Source: Tridacna crocea
Taxonomy: Eukaryota; Mollusca; Bivalvia; Cardiida; Cardiidae
Direction of reading: 5' to 3'
DNA length: 64,000 bases
Assembly: GCA_943736015.1 (NCBI GenBank)
Contig: OX031060.1
Span: forward strand, 11,855,501-11,919,500
Position 1 is the stretch's first letter; each line of letters begins with the position of its first letter. The notes under the pieces were generated by a model, which saw nothing but the letters and a program-made list of their open reading frames with translations, did not search any database and was not told the DNA's origin. The translations under genes and the position numbers were made by a program. Below are positions 34,197-44,455 of this stretch, piece after piece.

Positions 34197-34428
34197 GATA
34201 GGAAGTAATGAGATCATGGGTTGTTGTGCCGTGGGCCCAAAGTACGTGGACACGGGACGAGATCACTGGTACGAGATGTTAGAAAACCCGAGAAAACCGG
34301 TGGCCCAGTGGTACAACCTCCATGAGGCCGTCCAATTTTACGACGATACACCGAACGGAAAGAGCTGTTTCCGGTATAGACAAGCCACTACGGATTCTAC
34401 GTGCAGTGAAGGAAGTGCTGTCCAATAA
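34197..34428 (+). CDS. SYT: Synaptotagmin terminal coding exon
   Basis: Begins after 'aatttcag' and completes the split Arg codon (ag/g). It encodes IGSNEIMGCCAVGP, then GRDHWYEMLENPRKPVAQWY, the WHXL-like end of C2B (here WYNL), and a ~35-residue tail ending at the stop 34426-34428. The last residues (SEGSAVQ) are not family-specific. No polyadenylation signal is obvious in the next few hundred bases. Intact reading through all four exons argues for a functional gene. Confidence 0.9.
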
Positions 34429-34554
34429 GATACTACCAGTGCACGGGGAATAACTCCTTACCGCCTAACAAATTCGCAATGGACGACTGTGGATAGAATA
34501 CATTTTTGCGAAAAATACAAAAGACAAATTTAGGTAAAGATTATAATTGAGTCA

Positions 34555-34690
34555 TGATATGTGAAAAAAGGGGATGTAAATGTATCTGCCAAGATTATCG
34601 ACTCATGTCACCCTGCGCAGTCCTCGCAGGCCGACCTTGGTCCAAACTTTTTGTCATCTGTAGATTTTCTGTATAGACTCATACATATAT
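34555..34690 (+). repeat. Family I fragment
   Basis: 'aaaaaaggggatgtaaatg' then a hairpin 'gactcatgtcaccctgcgc' with an imperfect complement 'cgcaggccgaccttgg'. Confidence 0.45.
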
Positions 34691-34692
34691 CA

Positions 34693-34921
34693 TTAACCCA
34701 TTTCCACACAATCCCTACTTTAGATGACATTGAGAAAGAAGCTTTTAGAAAACATTGTGGGAAAAGGAGAAAATGCTGGTGACCAGCATTTTCTCCTTTT
34801 TCCACAATGTTTTCTACCCTTCACAAAACAAATTTCAAATTTGCAGTCACTTTTATTTCGTCGTTTCCAAATGCATTTGATTTGGACAAACCTAAAATAT
34901 TTTCATATAGTAATGAGTTAA
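34693..34921 (+). mobile_element. Family A TTAA MITE, complete
   Basis: 229 bp, TTAACCCATTTCCACACAAT to AGTAATGAGTTAA. Core tip gctggtgaccagc. Confidence 0.85.
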
Positions 34922-35901
34922 TGCATCACAGAGAAGCATTAACTCCCGTTTTCCAGGAAAACCTGTCCTAAACAATACAGAAAACACGTGGAAAACATTG
35001 AGGCAAATGGAAATATACCGATTTCTACAATGTTTCAAGAAATTGTTAATTGCAGGTTACTGTTTGTGGTAATTTTCACTCGGAATTAACAACTGCGCCA
35101 GCTAATCCGAAACTTTATGCAAATTTTCGAATGTCCCTTTTCGAGTGTTGCAAGCCAATTATGAATACGGTTAGTTTTCTACAAAATATAAACAATAAAC
35201 AGCAAGTAACATTTTGAATGAAAACGACAATGTGATTATTATATGTATTCAGTTTAAATCTTCATCAGCCGATAAAATATTACACCACTTTATTCAAAGC
35301 ACATACGGACGACAAATTATGTGTAGAGTAAATTTATAAATCTGGTTTGGAAAGTTTGGAAAACAGTGTGAGAAAACTTAACATGTTAAAACTCTGTTCA
35401 GCGAAATTTCTCCCTTTTCCTTCAAAAATCTTCGTTCGCGATGTCATGCAAACATGCGGTCGGCTCTTATATCTTTAACTAATTTCATTTGAAAAATACG
35501 TATGTATATTATTGTCTTTTTTTATCGTGTAAAGCCACAGTAATATATTTTTCATATCTTCACCAAACATTGTCATTGTACGTACATGTTCCCGGTTCCC
35601 GTATTCATCATTTTTGTATTCTGTTTTTTTTTTCCGCAGTTCTAGACTATAACTTTTTCTTCAGTCTAGGCTTTCCCAAGAAAGACCCAAATGCTTATTT
35701 GACTTTTATAGAACAGGTATATAAGAACTTTTGAAGAGTTCTAAAAAACAATATATAACATTCCAAAATGTTCATTTACAACTATGTTGATTTCAAGGAC
35801 ACCCATATAGTGTTTCTATAAGGATGTTTGTTTTTATACAAGCGACAGTACTGCCGTTTGGGGATATACAGCAGTCAGAACGATAGCAATATGTTCACAT
35901 A
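34922..35901. other. No gene recognised
   Basis: Contains a family C right-end scrap (about 35095-35160: 'aaattttcgaatgtccctt', 'cgagtgttgcaagcc') and faint family A traces. The rest is unique AT-rich sequence. Confidence 0.5.
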
Positions 35902-36129
35902 TTAACCCTTTCCCAAACGCTAAATTTTTGACCAGTCCAAATTGACGGCACTCGCAGACGACAAAATAAATGTAACCCAAAAATTGAAATTTGTTTCCAG
36001 CAGGGTAGAAAATATTGTGGGAAAAGGAGAAAATGCTGGTTACCAGCATTTTCTCCTTTTCCCACAATGTTTTCAAAAGGCCTATATCTCAGGGCAGTAA
36101 AAACCAGGGATTGTTTGGTAAAGGGTTAA
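35902..36129 (+). mobile_element. Family A TTAA MITE
   Basis: TTAACCCTTTCCCAAACGCT to GGTAAAGGGTTAA. Core palindrome perfect. Confidence 0.85.
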
Positions 36130-36439
36130 AGGCCCAGTGAAGGCCAAAGTACCAAAGCAGGTGTTATAATACATTTACATTTAAATCATTACATTTAGAA
36201 GTATGGAAAAAATTGTGGAGATGATAAGTCTGTTATCATGTGATCGGCCCATATGTCAGTAGCTGCGAAAAAACCCAAATATTTTCAAAATAAGGAAAAA
36301 AAAAGTAAACAAAAGATACGGCTACCTGGCAGGATTTAACCTAGTTTTGAAAGTAACTTTTCTGTCAGCGACTAAAACTTAGACTAATACTTGTCATCTT
36401 CTTCACAGTCACTTCCATACTTTTAAACGGTATGATATA

Positions 36440-36721
36440 CAGGGTGTTTCATGATATCTGTCCCCATTCTAAACCATCAAAGACAATAATTTCAGACAAA
36501 GACTTAACGTCGTAATTGCCCAAAACGGACATCATATTGAATATCTCCTATAACATTGACGCCAGGCAGGATTGACACTTTCAAAGGTACTAATATAAAT
36601 TATATATCAATAAAAAAATTGTTTTGTCTGCTATGCAGATACGCATTCGCTTTACTTATGTTTTGAGTTTTGACGAAACCATAATGGTTTAGAATGGGGA
36701 CAGATATTATGAAACACCCTG
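36440..36721. mobile_element. Mariner-type MITE, ~38-bp TIRs
   Basis: Inverted ends 'cagggtgtttcatgatatct' and 'agatattatgaaacaccctg' extend ~38 bp inward (to 'gtccccattctaaaccat'). The element is flanked by TA on both sides (36438-36439 and 36722-36723), the target duplication of Tc1/mariner transposons. 282 bp, non-coding. Confidence 0.85.
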
Positions 36722-37089
36722 TAAATTTAGATGCATTTAAACGCCCGCTTTGTTTACTTATGGCCTTTATTGTTCCTTACCTTGTTGTAAATTAATTTTT
36801 ATTCCAAATTGTTAATAACATGCAACCAGAATTTAAAACAACCATGTCATTTCAGATTAATGTCAAAACCATTGCTCTTTGCTCATGCATATGTAAACAG
36901 AACCAGAATGTTTGAGAGTAAAATGTACATCCGTTTTGCTGGAATAATATATATTACCCATTGGGAGTTACTTCCACATTTTTCAAGCAAATAACCATAA
37001 AAAGCTCGTCATAGATAGATGCCATTAATTAGCACAAGTGGCCAGACGGAGAAACATTCCAGGTAACGGAATGTATGTTTGTGATATAC

Positions 37090-37225
37090 ATGGGTATAGT
37101 GAAAACATCGTTGGAAAAGGAAAAAAATGCTGGTAACCAGCATTTTCTTCTTTTTCCACGAATTTTTCAAACGCAATTTTTTCTTAGTGTCGTTAAAACC
37201 CGAGACTGTATGGTAAAGGGTTAAA
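37090..37225 (+). repeat. Family A fragment
   Basis: Core palindrome (gctggtaaccagc) and right end 'ggtaaagggttaa'. The left third is missing. Confidence 0.6.
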
Positions 37226-37459
37226 ATTAAATAAACTGTTGACTTCCTTGGAAGGGAAAAAAAGTTTTATGTCGTGCTGAAAATTAATGTTATGATTTGT
37301 CGTGACAAGTTATTCTAATGAAATAAAACGTTTATATTTGTTGAGTCTCATTGAATTCTGCACAGGCTTGCTGCTGTCCATGCTGTGTACATCCTTTTTA
37401 AAGATTTCGCCATTTGCATTTGTTTTGCATAACAATTATCGATATTGGGCTCCGTATCT

Positions 37460-37655
37460 TTAACTCTTTACCAAACCTTTTGAAAACATTGTGGGAAAAG
37501 GAGAAAATGCTGGTAACCAGCATTTTCTCCTTGTCCCACAATGTTTTCTACCCTATTAAAGACAAAAATCATTATTTCAGCTACGTTTATTTTGTCGCTT
37601 GCAAATGCTTTGAATTTGGACACGTCTAAAATTACCTTGCTTGGTAAAGAGTTAA
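37460..37655 (+). mobile_element. Family A MITE, internally deleted
   Basis: TTAACTCTTTACCAAACC joins directly to 'ttttgaaaacattg', so ~33 bp of the left arm are missing. Right end GGTAAAGAGTTAA. Confidence 0.75.
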
Positions 37656-38130
37656 AGTAACAACAAAGGCCATATGAAAACAAGCGGGTCTTTAAATGCA
37701 TTTAAAATTACATCATATCATTTCAAAATATGGAAATTATTATGAAGATGACAGTCTGTTATCGTACAGTCGGTCCAAATACAGAGAAATTAATTCAAAA
37801 AACGAAGTATAAACCTGTTAGGTAGCTGTGCCCTTTGTTTATTTTTTGTCTGATTTTAAATTTCTTTTTTCTGCCAGCGACTAACATATGGCCCGACCAC
37901 CCGATGAAAGACCGTCATCTCCACAATATTTTCTATATTTTTAAATGGTATTGTTTAAATTTAGATGTATTATGACACATACTGTTTGGGCCGTTACTTT
38001 CCCTTGAACAGATTTTACTTGCATTCAGCGATTAAAGTCTGCAAAATTGTCAAAATCTTTTGTTGAAAACCTCATCGTTATAACTGCTTTTCAGCATATT
38101 CCAGTTATATCGCGGCGGCCATCACACATT

Positions 38131-38541
38131 CCAGGGTCCGTATTCACCAACCATTCTTAACCCATTACCAAACGACAATGTTTTAGACTGGTCCAAATTG
38201 AAAGCATTTGCAGACGACAAAATAAAAGTGACTGAGAATTTGAAATTTGTTTTGTGAGGGGTAGAAAACATTGTGGGAAAAGGGGAAAATGCTGGTTACC
38301 AGCATTTTCTCCTTTTCCCACAATGTTTTCTAAAGGCTTCTTTCTCAGGGGCGTCAAAAGTAGGGATTGTGTGATACTGGGTTAAGAAGACTCTTAGTCT
38401 TATTCTTCAGAATTTCGTCATTGTAAAAATAACAGAACTTCTGATTGGCTAAACCATTTGGTTTAGCCAATCAGAAGATCTGTTACTTTCACAGTCAGAA
38501 AATCTTACAGAATAAGACAAACAACGTTCTTAAGAATGGTG
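38131..38541 (+). mobile_element. Family E MITE interrupted by family A
   Basis: Left end 'gggtccgtattcaccaacc' and right end 'ggtgaatacggaccc' are inverted copies. The palindrome 'tctgattggctaaacca' is intact. A family A element (38157-38385) sits in the left arm at a TTAA. Confidence 0.85.
38157..38385 (+). mobile_element. Family A TTAA MITE nested in family E
   Basis: Flanked on both sides by TTAA. The intact opposite arm of the host element reads 'cgttcttaagaatgg', i.e. a single TTAA, so the insertion duplicated TTAA exactly. This is the clearest proof of target preference in the window. Confidence 0.9.
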
Positions 38542-38658
38542 AATACGGACCCAGGCTTTCCAGGAGTGTCTTGTCCCGTATTTCGCACAAAATTCTTCCC
38601 GAGACAATGGCTGTTTTCTCACATAACCACCAGTAATTGAATTCTCATGCTTTTCCTT

Positions 38659-38875
38659 TTAACTCTTGAAGAGCTAAGAGCAACTCGCTGACCTTTTGCG
38701 GACAGTGTAGTCCAAGATCAAAATGCACAGAACGAGCTGCCTGATCTTGAATCTACACAGTCTGATGAGATATTTTTCTCCAAGAAATATGTTTGTAATA
38801 CATATAGAATTATTCCGCCTCTTTATTTTACGATCGTCTCGAAAATTCCATTTAACGTATTTAGCATGATTAACC
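38659..38875 (+). mobile_element. Family D MITE, eroded hairpin
   Basis: TTAACTCTTGAAGAGCTAAG left end; hairpin with mismatches (tccaagatcaaaatgcac). It ends 'tttagcatgattaa', touching the next family A copy. Confidence 0.6.
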
Positions 38876-39037
38876 CTTTCCTAAACGACAAAATTTTACA
38901 CTGATCCAAATTGAAAGCACTTGCAGACGACGAAATCAACGTAACTCAAAAGTTGAAATTTGTTTCCAGCAGGGCCGAAAACATTATGGGAAAAGGAGAC
39001 AATGCTGGTTACCAGGGGTTGTTTGGTAAAGGGTTAT
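38872..39037 (+). mobile_element. Family A MITE, right palindrome arm deleted
   Basis: TTAACCCTTTCCTAAACGAC, then 'ggagacaatgctggttacc' joins directly to 'aggggttgtttggtaaagg'. Loss of one palindrome arm is a common fate of hairpins in replication. Confidence 0.7.
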
Positions 39038-39445
39038 AAGGTAAACAATATCTGGCACTCTATGATTGCTCATATAATTGAATGAAAGCCACGTGAACCT
39101 GTTTTTCTGGCATTGTAAACAGAGCCAAGGGACATTCCCTTGATAGTTTTTTTCCCCAGTTTATTCCATTCTTGACTTCGCGCCAATTTGTTACCTATGT
39201 ATCGATTTTAAAATGATCAAATTATTTGGTCTACTTAGATAAGAAATATTTGTGAATCAAAAGATCGTTTTTTACCTTATGCACACGAATGTGCATACGT
39301 CATTACCCCCTCCCCCCTTCTTCTCCCATATTCTATAAAACGCATTTTGCGTAGAGTGCGATAAATGAGATTAGTTAGCCACAAAACGGTCTAACCCATT
39401 ACCAAACAACCTGGTTTTACACAGCCCTTAGAAATAAGGCGTTTT

Positions 39446-39684
39446 AACCCTTTACCACACAACTTTACCACACAATGACGACTTTTGACGACCCTGAGGT
39501 ACAAGCCCTTTGAAAACATTGTGAGAAAAGGAGAAAATGCTGGTAAGCAGCATTTTCTCATTTTACTACAATGTTTTGTACCCTTCCCATTTCAAGTTTC
39601 AATTTTTCAGTTACATTTATTTTGTCATCTGCAAATTCTTTCAATTTGGACCAGTCCATAAATTTGTCGTTTGGTAAAGAGTTA
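39446..39684 (+). mobile_element. Family A MITE
   Basis: 'ttaaccctttaccacac' left with a small duplication (ttaccacaca twice). Core mutated at its tip (gctggtaagcagc). Right GGTAAAGAGTTAA. A further remnant follows at 39685-39845. Confidence 0.7.
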
Positions 39685-39872
39685 AAGCTTCGAAGGAAAA
39701 GGAGAAGATGCTGGTATACTACGTTTTCAACACTTTCAAACATTTGAAAGACATCTCCCAAAAACTGAGTCACGTCGAACTTGCCGTCTCTAACCGCTTT
39801 CAATATGGAAGAATCTAAAATGATGTCATGCTGCAAAGAATTAAGCCTTAACTTCGTGTTAATGTACACTAA

Positions 39873-40102
39873 TTAATCCTTTACCTGATATGCCAATTTG
39901 AGGCTCGTCCATTTCAGCAGCAAATAAAGATATGATGTCAAAAATATGGACGAATGAGGATACAAACGTCTGATTGAGTGGAAAACATTGTGGGAAAAAG
40001 AGAAATTGCTCGTTACGAGCAATTTCTCCTTTTCCCACAATGTTTTCAAAAGCTGTCTGTTGTTAATACGTCAAAATGAGTATCTATGGAGTAAAGGGTT
40101 AA
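39873..40102 (+). mobile_element. Family B/A intermediate MITE
   Basis: Palindrome 'gagaaattgctcgttacgag' combines the A-type arm (aaaagagaaa, cttttcccacaatg) with the B-type tip (ttgctcg). The right end is B-type ('atgagtatctatggagtaa'). Confidence 0.75.
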
Positions 40103-40229
40103 AACATAACAAAACAAAAAAACCTTCAAATTTGTCGTATCCGTAACATCCCCATTCTCTGAAACGTGCAATTAATCTTTTTCCTCCTGAATAACCAAAA
40201 AGATAATTTCAGTCGGCAAGTAAAAACCC

Positions 40230-40545
40230 AATTATTGCTATTTGATTGTTATTTCAGTATATCGGAAAGTGTAGATTCAAGATCGGATTGCACGTTCTGT
40301 ATAGACTGATCTTGACCTAGGCTGTCCGCAAGAGGTCAGTGAATCGTACCCAGCAGCCTAAGGCTTATGAGTTATTTAACCCTTGTTCTGATGAATAAAT
40401 GAAAATGAAACTGATAGTAAAAATCCAAACTTTGCTATTTTAAAGGTGTTTGTGGAGACAATATTTCCATATCGGAGAGTGTAAATCAAATATCAGACTT
40501 CGCGTATTTGGAGTTCGTGCAGTCTGATCTTGATGTACAGTAGTA
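40230..40545 (-). repeat. Two degenerate family D hairpins
   Basis: 'agtgtagattcaagatcgg' at 40268 and 'agtgtaaatcaaatatcag' at 40478, each followed by imperfect complements. Confidence 0.45.
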
Positions 40546-40950
40546 GTTGAAGAATTACCCCATTTAGCTCATCCCCATAATCTAGCCATTTATCGAGTAA
40601 GTCGATATCCCGATTTGACTCAAATCGATTGACTCATCGCCATAATCGATTGACTGAGCAACTCGATTCCCCGAATGAACTGAAAAACTAGGTCACTTAT
40701 GAAAAAACTAGGTCACTTATGAAAAAAACTAGGACGCGCGTTGCATCATGTGTCAGCATATGGATGAATGTGTGATTAAGTGCACCACATGGTTGGTTTT
40801 TCGGTTAATTCAATTCGTGCTTGAGTTTGTGGTTCTTGATATATATTACCACTTACTTACTAGCAATATATATCTAGTCATCCTATATCTTATGATGAAA
40901 CCAAGCCAAAGTGTCTATCTTGTTTTCTAGTATATGTCTTTTATCATCAT
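40546..40950. other. No gene; short tandem repeat at 40680-40735
   Basis: 'gaaaaactaggtcacttat' occurs twice and a third time partially. 'tcgattgact' is also repeated near 40610-40650. Confidence 0.5.
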
Positions 40951-42177
40951 TGTGGCGCCGCCTGAAGCGGCGGCACTATATTTTTATTCGGTTTTGTAAA
41001 GTGCCTATGGAGGCAGCCATATTGAACTGGTTCCATGCTTTGTTTAAACATCCATCTATATCTACTGTACTTTGATTACCAGATCGGGGTCCATATTATC
41101 TTTTTTATTTATTGGTGGGATTTTTTTTAATATATAATAATTATATTGTACTTTCATCGTTAGAAGGATAAAAAACCCGGATTGTAGACATATCAACATT
41201 TTCCTTTCAAAAAATAATAATAAAGATCCATTTCGAAAAATAAGTCACGTGATAAAAAAATATCAGTCACAAATGTTCGAAGTCGCCATTTTAAATATCT
41301 TACCCTGGAAAAAGGTTAAGAGATATTTTCAAGCTCTTTGACCCTAGAGCACCCTATGTGGTACTTGTGACCCCCGTTATATTTTTGTTCTAGTGTTGTA
41401 TGGATCGTAGAAATATTGTTTTCCTATCGCGATCGTGTTTTTAAGACCAGCCAACTGTAACTAGGTCAATGTTTGAGCGGGTGACAGATCGGTCCCCCTA
41501 AACACAGAACCTTACCGAACCTTACCGAGCCTAAGTTTTGTTTGGGCAATACTGTGTTTGTATGACATTAAAAAGTATATTTTCTATTTCACAAACAGTT
41601 TGATAGTTATGATTGGAAAGAAAATATAGCCATTTGTGATACATGACGAAATATTTGGACCCTATCGTTCAACAAACCTAAAAACTCGCGTGACTGTTCA
41701 TTCATTGCCGACAAATGTCCGTTTGTGTAGACAAAATCTTACAAGGGCAACGATTTTCTCCACATATACTGTACTATACTGGATGTTAAACGTGACAAAA
41801 TGAGTCAGGTGATCAACAATATGATTCCTACTGAGCTGTTAACCCATTACCACACAATCCCTACTTTTGACGCCTCTGAGAAAGAAGCCTTTAGAAAACA
41901 TTGTGGAAAAAGGAGAAAATGCTGGTAACCAGCATTTTCTCCTTTTTCCACAATGTTTTCTACCCTTCACAAGACAAATTTCAATTTTTCCGTCACTTTT
42001 ATTTTGTCGTCTGCAAATGCTTTCGCTTTGGACAGTCCTAAAGTTTTGTCGTTTGATAATTAGTTGAACGATAACGTGATTTTCATAAACGGTTTAACGC
42101 GGCCCAATGTATTGTGCCCTGTTACAGAAATAAGTGGTTTGCGGCGCCATTGATGTTCAGCATCAATATTTTCTTGT
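40951..42177 (-). repeat. 1.23-kb inverted repeat, copy 2
   Basis: Inverted partner of 16377-17622. The outer boundary is 'attgtggcgccgcc'. The inner boundary (42177) falls directly on the 3' end of the virus-like polB, whose frame runs into it for 17 extra codons before a stop, so the repeat appears to truncate polB. It has two fewer ggtaaggtt units than copy 1. Confidence 0.8.
41839..42066 (-). mobile_element. Family A MITE inside inverted repeat copy 2
   Basis: TTAACCCATTACCACACAAT at left. The right end is mutated to 'gataattagttg', matching the mutation in the partner copy at 16487. Confidence 0.75.
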
Positions 42178-42791
42178 TACTGCTTAGCGCTATTTTGTTT
42201 ACCTCCTCCGTATAAATTTCATGCTCGTGGCTCCTCAATACATACATACTCCTATACTGCACCCTTTCTGTAACTAAACACTCTTTATAATTATCAAAAT
42301 TTATTTCATTTTTAATAACTGACTTTTTAATTCCTTTGCATCTTTTATCTTCCTGTCCCTCTAAAGTTCGATATGCATACATTTTTGCCCGGAGACCTAC
42401 AAACTCAGTCATAATTTTTCCACCCAATTCATCTTTAATCTTACCTACTACTTTTTTTATTACGTCCTGTTGGTATACTTGAAGGATGATTTAATTAGTA
42501 GTTAATAGTATCAAACCACAATTCAACATCCTTTATACTATCTTTGTAAATATCTTCAGTCTCTTTTTCGAGTATAAAACTGTCAGTATCAGTATAACAC
42601 AATTTGACCTTTTCACTATATTTCTTTTTAAAGTAATTATAGTAAGCATTATACATATGTGTTTTGCTTATATCTAAAATACTCATTCCTAAATAAGCAG
42701 GCTTGTTATATTTTATATCGGTCTTTTTCATATGCACAGCTATTAAATTTTCATCAAATATTGTTGTATGGTTATAGTTTGGCTTTGCTAC
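42178..42791 (-). pseudogene. polB: DNA polymerase B, C-terminal palm/thumb part
   Basis: Carries polymerase motif C, YTDTDS, in KLCYTDTDSFILEKE (~42600), and 'KNKPAYLGMSILDISKTHMY'-like sequence upstream (approximate; see 42660-42720). After a frame break near 42450-42495 it continues with 'MYVLRSHEHEIYTEEVNKIA' and meets the 1.2-kb repeat at 42178. It is the 3' part of the gene whose 5' part starts at 52679. The family normally extends somewhat further, so the C-terminus is probably missing. Confidence 0.8.
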
Positions 42792-44047
42792 TAGTTTTTT
42801 TGTAACGGTTTTCATTATTAACTAATTCTATGTTTACCCTGTTTCTCACATTTTCCATTGTTTTACCAAAAATGTTGTTCATTAACTTAAAAAACTCTTT
42901 TTCAAATTCATTTTTTGCGGCTGTTCGCAATTTAATATTTAAATCGATATATTTTTCTAACCAAGCACTTTCTTCAAACTTCATTCCCCAGCGAACTTCT
43001 GTTAGTTTTAAACCTAAATCAAGATATGTTTTTAAAGCTTGATAATGTAAAACATAATTTGTTTTATCTCTTAAGTTTGGAATTAATTTTTCTACCTTTT
43101 CTACTTTTAAACGTTCTGGTGCTAAAGGAAAGTCATTATGTAAATTGTGTAATTCTTTAGGATATTTCAAATCTACCTCTAAAATACAGGGAATATTTTT
43201 TCAATTTTTTATTTCTTTTTCATTCATCCACTTAAAGCCATGGGTGGGAAGAGAGCGACTCATTGCCCAAGGATAAAGACTGTTTGCATCTATATATAAT
43301 CAATGCTTTGAAGGTTTACTTGGATCATATTTATCACCCATATAATTATGTATTGTTAGCTTTTGCATACCTTTCTTTGCACATGCTAACTCCACCCCTG
43401 ATACCCTGCTCTACCATTAAAAGCGTGCCAGGGTCTGATAAAAGTTTTAGGTTTACTTTCGTAATTTTTTCTAATGCTGCGTCCCAAGCTAAACCTGGAG
43501 CGGTATAATACCAACTGGGGTCTAAGTCATAGTTTTCACAACAAACATCTCTAAAGTTTTCAAAAACATCAGCCAAAAGCAATACATCTATTTTGTTGTA
43601 AATTTCCAAGTAATCTTTTAGCGTTTTCATACCGAAAGTTTCCCACACGTTTTGCGCATGAGCATAGTCTTCATCACTAATATGTTCTTTGCTTAAACTG
43701 GAGTAAAATGCTTTTTTAGGTGGTAGTTGGGTTTGTTTTAGTTTTTCAAAAGAGTCTAAATATTCATAAGGAAAATCTCCATTTTTTCTAACTTGTGGTA
43801 GCCGTTCTTTTGCAAAAAATCTTGTTAAGATTTTTAACTGGCTGTCATCAAAGTTACTTGAAAGCCTATCTAAACTTGAACTCATAAATTTAAAGCTGTC
43901 AAGAAATCAAATTTTATGACTTGGGTTTTTTTTTTTCAACCCAAATGTTTTTACTAAAACTAATATATTTTTTCTCATTATTTGGAATACAATCAATCTT
44001 ACCAACAGATTTACCTAGATATTTAATAAAAAGATGTGCATCATATC
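42792..44047 (-). pseudogene. DNA polymerase B middle part, duplicated copy left of the LINE
   Basis: Near-identical to 49876-51019, with ~5 substitutions, but retains 112 bp (42945-43056) missing there. It encodes the region after the exonuclease domain: MSSSLDRLSSN..., KTLKDYLEIYNKIDVLLLAD, the motif-A-like DANSLYPWAMS (about 43285-43320) and motif [14 protein letters not shown] (~42870). Stops and frameshifts between these blocks occur in both copies. It ends abruptly at the LINE 5' end. Confidence 0.85.
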
Positions 44048-44455
44048 AAGATGGCGGACATGCATACACGTCATGTAATCACCTCATCGAAAATTACCAG
44101 TTTAGAACGAATAACACTTCGACATTCGTCGAAAATCAACAGAAAGATCTGTGAGTAGATAAAGATCGATTGCGTTAGTAACTTTGTTGTGAAAATTGAC
44201 TATTGTACAGAATATTAAAATTTGAAAAAGAACAATAGACATAAAATTGAACGTGCTCACTCAGCCGAAGTGATCTTGCCCCAGGGTAGTAATTCGCTAT
44301 CACAGACATAATAGAGAGGGGTCCTTAAAGGTGAAACAGTGATTATTGACTTGATACTGACTTTGTAAACATCATTAATTGTGTGAAAATTACCCTCTCT
44401 GTACCTTTTGCATTCTTGTGTATGTTATACGGACGTTGTGGATAGAAACACAGCT

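Noticed and set aside
644-40102. CRISPR array or other regularly spaced repeat system
   Set aside because: The repeats are spaced irregularly, have their own terminal inverted repeats and TTAA flanks, and lie in a eukaryotic genome.
16487-42067. Recurrent 60-70 codon open frames encoding similar peptides (ENIVGKGENAGNQHFLLFPQ type) at many sites
   Set aside because: They are translations of the family A palindrome in whichever frame is open. They occur on both strands of each copy, so they are a by-product of the repeat and not a gene family.
40951-42177. The 1.2-kb repeat as the terminal inverted repeat of the Maverick
   Set aside because: Its outer end is not of the expected AG...TC type. 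The second copy points away from the element on the far side of the synaptotagmin gene, and the polB frame runs into it. This cannot be settled without the integrase end beyond the window.
44408-44455. LINE ORF1 start at 44408
   Set aside because: That codon is TTG. The first ATG in frame is at 44456, and no reason was seen to invoke a non-ATG start.
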